Shown one piece after another: positions 6,309 through 11,369 of a stretch of DNA of 11,369 nt (the stretch's first letter is position 1; every line of letters starts with the position of its first letter). Source of the stretch: Bifidobacteriaceae bacterium. Lineage in GTDB: Bacteria; Actinomycetota; Actinomycetes; Actinomycetales; WQXJ01. A program made the position numbers and the translations under genes. The stretch spans positions 1-11,369 of the forward strand of contig JAITIG010000153.1 of NCBI GenBank assembly GCA_031279575.1, written 5' to 3'. Below the pieces are notes generated by a model, which was not told the DNA's origin, ran no database searches, and saw only the letters and a list, made by a program, of their open reading frames with translations.

Positions 6309-7559
6309 GTGCCACTGCGACGTCTTCCCCTGCGCGCGCGGTTGGCGATGTCCGCCGGGCGCGCCGCCGGCGCCGCCTCGCGCCTGCTCGGCCGGGGCCG
6401 GGGCCAAGTGGTGGGCGGGCGCGTCATGCTGCGCCTGGACCCGGGGCTGTTGGCGGAGCTGTCCCAGCCGATGCAGGTCACGGCGGTCAGCGCCACCAAC
6501 GGCAAATCGACCACCACGCGCATGATCGCCGAGGCGCTGCGCACCCAGGGCGCGGTGGCCCACAACGCGACCGGCGCCAACATGGCCCCCGGCGTCGCCA
6601 CCGCCCTGGCCGCCCAGCCGGGCGCGCGCTTCGCCGCCCTCGAAGTGGACGAGGCCCACCTGCCGGCTGTGGCCGGCGCCACCGGCGCCAGCCAACTGGT
6701 GTTGATGAACCTGACCCGCGACCAGCTCGACCGCGGCAGCGAGGTCAGGATGCTGGCCGAGCGCTGGCGCGCCATGGCCGCCAACTTGAGCCAGGCCACC
6801 GAGGTGGTGGCCAACGCCGACGACCCGATGGTGGCCTGGGCGGCCTTGGCCGCGCCGCGCGTCACCTGGGTCGGGGCCGGCCAGTGGTGGACCCAGGATT
6901 CGGCCCTGTGCCCCGAGTGCGGCGCCCCGCTGGCCCGCCCCGAGGGCCGTTGGGCCTGCCCCGGTTGCGGTTTGTCCCGCCCCGAGGCGCAGTGGTTTAT
7001 GGTGCCCGATGCCGCCCATATCGTCACCCCGTTAGGCCCGGTGGCGCCGCGGCTGGCTTTGCCGGGCCGGTTCAATGTGGGCAACGCGGCTATCGCCCTG
7101 GCGGCGGTGGCCGCCCGCGGGGTGGGCCTGGAGGCGGCCCTGGCCGCCTTCGCCAAGGTGGCCGATGTGGACGGCCGTTATGTCCGGGCCAGCGTGGACG
7201 GCCACGAGGCGCGGCTGCTCCTGGGCAAGAACCCAGCCAGTTGGGCCGAGATGATGGGCCTGGTGGCGGGTTCGAAGGCGCTGCTGGTGACGGTGCTGAA
7301 CGCCCGCGGGGCCGATGGCCGCGACCCCTCGTGGATTTGGGATGTGGATTTCGAGGACTGGGCGGGCCGCCCGGTCTGGGTGGCGGGCGAGCGCCGGTTC
7401 GACCTGGCGGTCCGGCTGGACACGGCGGGCCTGAAGGTGCTGGGTGTGAGCCAGGACCCGTTGGCGGCCGCCGCCGAGGCGGCCCCCGGCCAGGCCCTGG
7501 ATGTGGTAGCGAACTACACCGCCTTCCAAGAGCTCCGCTCCAGGCTGGTCCCCCAATGA
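6309..7559 (+). CDS. murT: Lipid II isoglutaminyl synthase, MurT subunit
   Basis: The Mur-ligase-like subunit that uses ATP to activate the alpha-carboxylate of D-glutamate in lipid II, so that ammonia from GatD makes D-isoglutamine. It acts in the cytoplasm at the membrane. The 416-residue product shows the PLRRLPLRARLA start typical of actinobacterial MurT, an ATP loop ATNGKSTTT with K66 (most Mur enzymes have GTNGKTT), DEAHLPAV, NLTRDQLDRGSE, and a four-cysteine zinc ribbon at C201, C204, C217 and C220. The C-terminal DUF1727 domain has LLLGKNPASWAEM and DGRDPSWIWDVDFE at 336-349, which probably contains the aspartate that completes the GatD active site. GTG 6309 is preferred because family similarity begins there and an earlier in-frame start at 6219 would translate the 59-bp repeat. 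gatD follows after 43 bp. Confidence 0.93.
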   Translation: MPLRRLPLRARLAMSAGRAAGAASRLLGRGRGQVVGGRVMLRLDPGLLAELSQPMQVTAVSATNGKSTTTRMIAEALRTQGAVAHNATGANMAPGVATALAAQPGARFAALEVDEAHLPAVAGATGASQLVLMNLTRDQLDRGSEVRMLAERWRAMAANLSQATEVVANADDPMVAWAALAAPRVTWVGAGQWWTQDSALCPECGAPLARPEGRWACPGCGLSRPEAQWFMVPDAAHIVTPLGPVAPRLALPGRFNVGNAAIALAAVAARGVGLEAALAAFAKVADVDGRYVRASVDGHEARLLLGKNPASWAEMMGLVAGSKALLVTVLNARGADGRDPSWIWDVDFEDWAGRPVWVAGERRFDLAVRLDTAGLKVLGVSQDPLAAAAEAAPGQALDVVANYTAFQELRSRLVPQ

Positions 7560-7602
7560 CCCGCCGAGCAGGCTGGCCCGCCAGCGGCGGCGGGGGAGGA
7601 GC

Positions 7603-8400
7603 GTGACTGGGATGGAGCTGGGGGCTGGGGAAGTCGGCATCGTGCATCTGTATCCCACTTTGATGGGCACTTACGGCGACGGCGGCAACGTGAAAGTGCT
7701 GGTCAAGCGGTTGGCGGCGCGCGGGTTGGGGTGCCGCGTGGAAACCGTGGACCCGGGGCAGCCGGTGCCGGAGCAGGCTGATTTGTATGTCTTGGGCGGC
7801 GGCGAGGACGTCTCGCAAGTGGCGGCCGCGCGGGCGCTGCGGGAATCGGGCGCGCTGGGGCGGGCGGCCGGCCGGGGCGCGGTGGTGTTCGCGGTTTGCG
7901 CCGGGCTGCAAGTGCTGGGGCACAGTTTTGAGGTCGCGGGCGGGAAGATCGAGCCGGGGCTGGGGCTGGTGGACGCCACCACCCGCCGGCGCGAGCCGAG
8001 GGCAGTCGGCGAGGTGCTGGCCCGGCCGCTCGAAGCGCTGTTGGCAGGATCGCCGCTGCTCAGCGGCTATGAGAACCACGGCGGCGGGACCGATCTGGGG
8101 CCGGGCGCCAAACCCTTGGCCAGGGTTGTGGCGGGGGTTGGCAACGGCGGCGGCGCGGCCGGCGACGGCTGGGAGGGCCTGGTCCAGGGCCGCATTTGGG
8201 CCACCTACCTGCACGGCCCGGTGCTGGCGCGCAACCCGGCCCTGGCGGACCGCCTGCTGGCGCTGGCCCTGGGCGGCGCGGCCGAGCCGCCCGCGCTGGC
8301 CCCCTTCGCCGCCCCGTTTGTGGCCGACTTGCGCGCCGAGCGCGAGGCCTACACCCGATCCGGCAAGCTGTCCGCCGAATCGGCCCGCACCCGCCGCTAA
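7603..8400 (+). CDS. gatD: Lipid II isoglutaminyl synthase, glutaminase subunit GatD
   Basis: The class I glutamine amidotransferase-like (CobB/CobQ-type) partner of MurT; it releases ammonia from glutamine for amidation of peptidoglycan stem D-Glu. The 265-residue product has HLYPTLMGTYGDGGN near the N-terminus, LGGGED, the nucleophile C99 in FAVCAGLQVLG, YENHGGG, and the catalytic H204 in TYLHGPVLARNP. These correspond to the Cys and His reported essential in Staphylococcus aureus GatD. There is no separate Glu of a classical triad; an aspartate from MurT is thought to help. The start is uncertain: GTG 7603 lies only 2-6 nt from the GGGGGAGGA site, whereas ATG 7612 is 11 nt from its end; the two proteins differ by three residues. 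It should be cotranscribed with murT. Confidence 0.93.
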   Translation: MTGMELGAGEVGIVHLYPTLMGTYGDGGNVKVLVKRLAARGLGCRVETVDPGQPVPEQADLYVLGGGEDVSQVAAARALRESGALGRAAGRGAVVFAVCAGLQVLGHSFEVAGGKIEPGLGLVDATTRRREPRAVGEVLARPLEALLAGSPLLSGYENHGGGTDLGPGAKPLARVVAGVGNGGGAAGDGWEGLVQGRIWATYLHGPVLARNPALADRLLALALGGAAEPPALAPFAAPFVADLRAEREAYTRSGKLSAESARTRR

Positions 8401-8474
8401 CCCCCGCCCGACGCCGCGCGCCGCCCGCCGCCCGCCGTCATATCTACACGCCAAGTTGGCGGGCGCGCCGCCAG

Positions 8475-8498
8475 TAGGCTGGTAGGCGGTTGCAACCG
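8475..8498 (+). promoter_or_regulatory. purL promoter box and 12-bp palindrome
   Basis: TAGGCT at 8475-8480 is a TAnnnT-type -10 box. A start near 8487 would give a leader of about 40 nt with AAGGGA (8517-8522) 5 nt before the purL ATG. At the expected start sits a perfect 12-bp palindrome, CGGTTGCAACCG (8487-8498), overlapped by AACCGGTT (8494-8501). The palindrome could be a repressor operator; a TTGCAA core is reminiscent of LacI-type sites, but the regulator is unknown. The rest of 8401-8474 is CCGCCCG-rich and has no gene. Confidence 0.4.
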
Positions 8499-8527
8499 GT
8501 TCGCCCACTAACGCGCAAGGGACGCTC

Positions 8528-11200
8528 ATGACAGCCTCAGACCAGACCCCATTTGGCGTCGCGCCGCCGCCGCGCGGCGCAGCTGGCCCCGCCCCGGCGC
8601 CAACACCGCCTTACGACACGGTTCAGATCCCCCCGGACGCGTTCGCCTGGGCGCCGCCGGCCCCGGGTTCCGCCGCCAGCCAGCCGCCGCCCGATGGCGT
8701 GCCCGGCCAGATGGAGTTCGGCGCAGGCCCCCTCTCCCAGCCGCCGCCCGGCGGCGCCGCGCCCGGCCAGTTGGCCGCGCCCGGCCAGCCGCCCGGGTTC
8801 GCCGCGCCCAGCCAGCCGCAGCCCGGGGCCGGCCCGCTCGGCCAGCCGCGACCCCGGGAGGCCGCGCCCACCCAGGCGCCGCCCGAGGGCGGCCCGGGCG
8901 GGGGGATTGACACGGTGGCGGTGGCGGCCGCCACACCAGACCGGGCCCAGCCATGGCGGGAACTGGGGCTCAAAGAAGACGAATACCAGCGGATCAAGCA
9001 AATCCTGGGCCGGCGCCCCACCGGGGCGGAGCTGGCCATGTACTCCGTCATGTGGTCCGAGCACTGCTCCTACAAATCCTCCAAGAAGCACATCAAAGAG
9101 CAGTTCGGCGCCAAAACCACCCCCCGGATGCGCCGCCGGCTGATGGTCGGGATAGGCGAGAACGCCGGCGTGGTGGATATAGGCCAGGGCTGGGCGGTCA
9201 CGTTCAAGATCGAATCCCACAACCACCCCTCGTTTGTCGAACCGTACCAAGGCGCCGCCACCGGTGTGGGCGGCATCGTGCGGGACATCATGGCGATGGG
9301 GGCGCGGCCGGTCGCCGTCATGGACCAACTGCGCTTCGGGCGGATCGACCACCCGGACACGGCCCGGGTGGTGCATGGCGTGGTCGGCGGGATTGGCGGC
9401 TACGGCAACTGCCTGGGATTGCCGAACATCGGCGGCGAGACCGTCTTCGACCCCTCCTACCAGGGCAATCCGCTGGTCAACGCGGCCTGCGTGGGCGTGC
9501 TGCGCCACCAGGACCTGCACTTGGCGAACGCCTCGGGAAGCGGCAACCTGGTGGTGATGTTCGGGGCCCGGACGGGTGGCGACGGCATCGGCGGGGCGTC
9601 GGTGCTGGCGAGCGAGACGTTTGAGGCGGACGGCCCCTCGAAACGCCCATCGGTGCAGGTGGGCGACCCATTCCAGGAGAAGGTGCTGATCGAGTGCTGC
9701 CTGGAGCTGTTCGCGGCCGGCGTGGTGGAGGGGATCTCCGACTTCGGCGCGGCGGGCCTGAGCTGCGCCACCTCGGAGCTGGCGGCGGCCGGCGACGGCG
9801 GCATGCTGGTGGACCTGGACCGCGTGCTGCTGCGCGACCCGACCCTGACCCCGGAGGAGATCCTGATGTCGGAGTCGCAGGAGCGCATGATGGCGGTGGT
9901 GGCGCCCAGCCGCTTCGGCGAGTTCGAGGCCATCGCCCGCAAATGGGATGTCGAGTATTCGGCCGTCGGGGTGGTGAGCGATGGCGACCGGCTGCTGGTG
10001 GACTACCGCGGCCAGCGCATCGTGGACGTCGACCCGAAAACGGTGGCCCGCGAAGCGCCCATGTATGACCGCCCCTACCAGCGCCCGGCGTGGCAGGACG
10101 CGTTGCAATCGGATGGCGCGGCGCGCCTGGCCCGGCCCCGCCGCCCGGCTGAGCTGCGGGCCACTTTGCTGGCTTTGGCGGCCTCCCCCAACCTGTGCTC
10201 GCGGGCCTGGATCTGCGACCAGTACGACAGGTTTGTGCAGGGCAACACCGCTTTGTCGATGCCCGATGACGCCGGGGTGGTGCGCGTTGACGAGTCCAGC
10301 GGGTTGGGGGTCGCCTTGGCCTGCGACGGCAACGGGCGCTATACCAAACTGGACCCCCGGGCGGGCGGCATGCAGGCGGTGGCCGAGGCGTACCGGAATG
10401 TCGCCGCGGTGGGGGCGGAGCCGGTGGCGGTGACTGATTGCTTGAACTTCGGCTCGCCGGAGTCGCCTGAGTCGATGTGGCAGCTGGTGACCGCGATGGA
10501 GGGGCTGGCGGATGCCTGCCTGGCCTTGGAGGTGCCTGTGACCGGCGGAAACGTCTCGTTGTACAACGAGACTGGGTCCCCGGGGCGGATCGATTCGGCC
10601 ATCCACCCGACCCCGGTGGTGGGTGTGCTGGGCGTGTTGGACAATGTGGCGGACGCGGTCCCGGCCGGCTGGCGGCAGGCGGGTTTGCCGGTTTGGCTGC
10701 TGGGTTCGACGCGGCCGGAGTTTGGCGGCTCGGCCTGGGCGGATGTGGCCCACGGCCATCTGGGCGGGGTGCCGCCGGCGGTGGATTTGGAGGCTGAGCG
10801 GCGTCTGGCCCGGGTGCTGGTGTGGGCGGCCCGGGCGGGTTGGGCCGCCGCCTCGCACGACCTCTCGGAGGGGGGTTTGGCGCAGGGGCTGGTGGAGGCT
10901 TGCCTGCGGTTCGGGCTGGGGGCCGCGGTCGATTTGGAGCCGGTGTTGGCGCGCGATGGTTTGACGCCGTTCGAGGCGCTGTTCTCCGAGAGCCAGGCGC
11001 GGGCGCTGGTGGCGTTGCCGGCTTGCGATGAGGCGGTGTTCGCCGAGTTGGCGGCTGGGCACGGCGTGCCCGCGGTGCGGCTGGGCGCGACTGGCGGCGA
11101 TGGGCTGGCGCTGAAGTGGGCGGGCGGCGAGTTCGCGGTGCCGCTGGCCGAGCTGCGCGCCGCCTGGGAGGCCACCCTTCCGCAGCACTTCGGCAGCTGA
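8528..11200 (+). CDS. purL: Phosphoribosylformylglycinamidine synthase, PurL, with N-terminal extension
   Basis: The large subunit of FGAM synthase (FGAR + ATP + glutamine-derived NH3 to FGAM), step four of purine synthesis; it works with PurQ and PurS, which are not in the window. From residue ~127 the protein matches the short PurL type: [45 protein letters not shown] with H179, [90 protein letters not shown] and LFSESQAR. The core is ~764 residues, the usual length. The first ~126 residues are unusual: Pro/Gly/Ala/Gln-rich, nearly uncharged, and with AAPxQx repeats. The ATG at 8528 has AAGGGA 5 nt upstream and a nearby -10 box, so the extension is probably translated. An internal GTG at 8915 after a G-rich stretch would give a normal-length protein. 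The gene has its own promoter, separate from gatD. Confidence 0.95.
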   Translation: MTASDQTPFGVAPPPRGAAGPAPAPTPPYDTVQIPPDAFAWAPPAPGSAASQPPPDGVPGQMEFGAGPLSQPPPGGAAPGQLAAPGQPPGFAAPSQPQPGAGPLGQPRPREAAPTQAPPEGGPGGGIDTVAVAAATPDRAQPWRELGLKEDEYQRIKQILGRRPTGAELAMYSVMWSEHCSYKSSKKHIKEQFGAKTTPRMRRRLMVGIGENAGVVDIGQGWAVTFKIESHNHPSFVEPYQGAATGVGGIVRDIMAMGARPVAVMDQLRFGRIDHPDTARVVHGVVGGIGGYGNCLGLPNIGGETVFDPSYQGNPLVNAACVGVLRHQDLHLANASGSGNLVVMFGARTGGDGIGGASVLASETFEADGPSKRPSVQVGDPFQEKVLIECCLELFAAGVVEGISDFGAAGLSCATSELAAAGDGGMLVDLDRVLLRDPTLTPEEILMSESQERMMAVVAPSRFGEFEAIARKWDVEYSAVGVVSDGDRLLVDYRGQRIVDVDPKTVAREAPMYDRPYQRPAWQDALQSDGAARLARPRRPAELRATLLALAASPNLCSRAWICDQYDRFVQGNTALSMPDDAGVVRVDESSGLGVALACDGNGRYTKLDPRAGGMQAVAEAYRNVAAVGAEPVAVTDCLNFGSPESPESMWQLVTAMEGLADACLALEVPVTGGNVSLYNETGSPGRIDSAIHPTPVVGVLGVLDNVADAVPAGWRQAGLPVWLLGSTRPEFGGSAWADVAHGHLGGVPPAVDLEAERRLARVLVWAARAGWAAASHDLSEGGLAQGLVEACLRFGLGAAVDLEPVLARDGLTPFEALFSESQARALVALPACDEAVFAELAAGHGVPAVRLGATGGDGLALKWAGGEFAVPLAELRAAWEATLPQHFGS
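8756..8818 (+). repeat. 18-bp repeats coding AAPGQ(L/P) in the PurL extension
   Basis: GCCGCGCCCGGCCAGTTG at 8756-8773 is followed directly by GCCGCGCCCGGCCAGCCG at 8774-8791, and after 9 bp by GCCGCGCCCAGCCAGCCG at 8801-8818. They encode [12 protein letters not shown] and AAPSQP. A weaker form, AAPTQAP, follows. The repeats keep the reading frame, as expected of an expanding disordered protein segment. Confidence 0.75.
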
Positions 11201-11218
11201 GGCGCGGGCTTGCGCGCC
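11201..11218. other. Short hairpin directly after the purL stop
   Basis: GGCGCG (11201-11206) pairs with CGCGCC (11213-11218) around a 6-nt loop, beginning at the base after the TGA. No T-tract follows, so termination is only a possibility. Confidence 0.3.
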
Positions 11219-11229
11219 GAGGGGTGCGG

Positions 11230-11235
11230 TAGGTT
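11230..11235 (+). promoter_or_regulatory. Possible -10 box TAGGTT before the last gene
   Basis: TAGGTT lies in the 67-bp gap after purL and resembles the TAGCCT and TAGGCT boxes at murT and purL. A start near 11242 would give a ~26-nt leader with GGAAGG at 11258-11263. No -35 box at good spacing is visible, and readthrough from purL is equally possible. Confidence 0.3.
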
Positions 11236-11267
11236 CCTTGGCTAGGTCAGATCAAGCGGAAGGCGCG

Positions 11268-11369
11268 ATGGTGGAAACAGCGGCAGTGTTCCTGGCGGAG
11301 GCCGAGCCGGCCCTTGGGCAGGCGGCGGCCGAGGTGGCGGATTTCCTGGCCCGGGCGGCCAGGGCGGCG
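11268..11369 (+). CDS. Unidentified protein, 5' end only
   Basis: An open frame from ATG 11268 runs off the window after 34 codons. It begins MVETAAVFLAEAEPALGQ and continues as an Ala/Glu-rich, probably helical segment. GGAAGG stands 4 nt before the ATG; the next codon is GTG, which would have a more usual 7-nt spacing. I do not recognise the family from this fragment. Purine genes or a small accessory protein often follow purL in actinobacteria, but nothing here decides it. Confidence 0.55.
   Translation, partial: MVETAAVFLAEAEPALGQAAAEVADFLARAARAA

Noticed and set aside
8462..8469. GGCGCGCC palindrome before purL
   Set aside because: An 8-bp all-GC palindrome is expected by chance in such GC-rich DNA and has no supporting context.
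7090..8529. 479-codon open frame antisense to murT and gatD
   Set aside because: It crosses two recognised genes and their intergenic DNA, and has no recognisable domain.
8537..11188. 883-codon open frame antisense to purL
   Set aside because: The plus strand encodes an unmistakable PurL; the antisense translation is His/Arg/Gly-rich with no family features. It is an artefact of high GC content.

Overview
The window is very GC-rich, almost every stretch is coding, third codon positions are G/C and several starts are GTG. A MurT/GatD pair, an actinobacterial-style PurL, and TAnnnT -10 boxes sitting just upstream of GTG starts all point to a high-GC Actinobacterium. I cannot name the genus. 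There are seven protein genes plus the start of an eighth. I see no rRNA, tRNA, CRISPR array, transposase or phage gene.

Layout. (1) 1-298: GC-rich direct repeats, a hairpin, then a well-formed promoter with a TGTC-AG-GACA inverted repeat at the predicted transcription start. (2) 299-2247, plus strand: a two-gene inositol-catabolism unit, iolC (5-dehydro-2-deoxygluconokinase) followed by a (beta/alpha)8 class I aldolase-like protein of the type found next to iolC in corynebacteria. (3) 2273-6108, minus strand: a 938-residue membrane protein that joins an N-terminal membrane region, an Ala/Pro linker, a degenerate kinase-like domain and a flippase-like LPG_synthase_TM/UPF0104 region, and upstream of it a CPBP-family intramembrane protease-like protein. 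A 14-bp repeat array lies between the two. (4) 6109-6308: a divergent intergenic region with two nearly perfect 59-bp tandem repeats. (5) 6309-8400, plus strand: murT and gatD, which encode the lipid II isoglutaminyl synthase that amidates peptidoglycan stem D-glutamate. (6) 8528-11200, plus strand: purL (FGAM synthase, large subunit) with an unusual Pro/Gly/Ala/Gln-rich extension of about 126 residues before the normal PurL sequence. (7) 11268 to the end: the start of an unidentified gene.

How the genes relate. The iolC product (DKGP) is the expected substrate of the aldolase, so these two are a plausible kinase-aldolase module. MurT and GatD form one enzyme. PurL needs PurQ and PurS, which are not in the window. 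The two minus-strand membrane genes have no assignable pathway.

The features most worth a second look are the PurL extension, the membrane protein-pseudokinase fusion, the 59-bp tandem repeat between two divergent and apparently leaderless genes, and the ABBBA array of 14-bp repeats. All calls come from reading the sequence; no database search was run.
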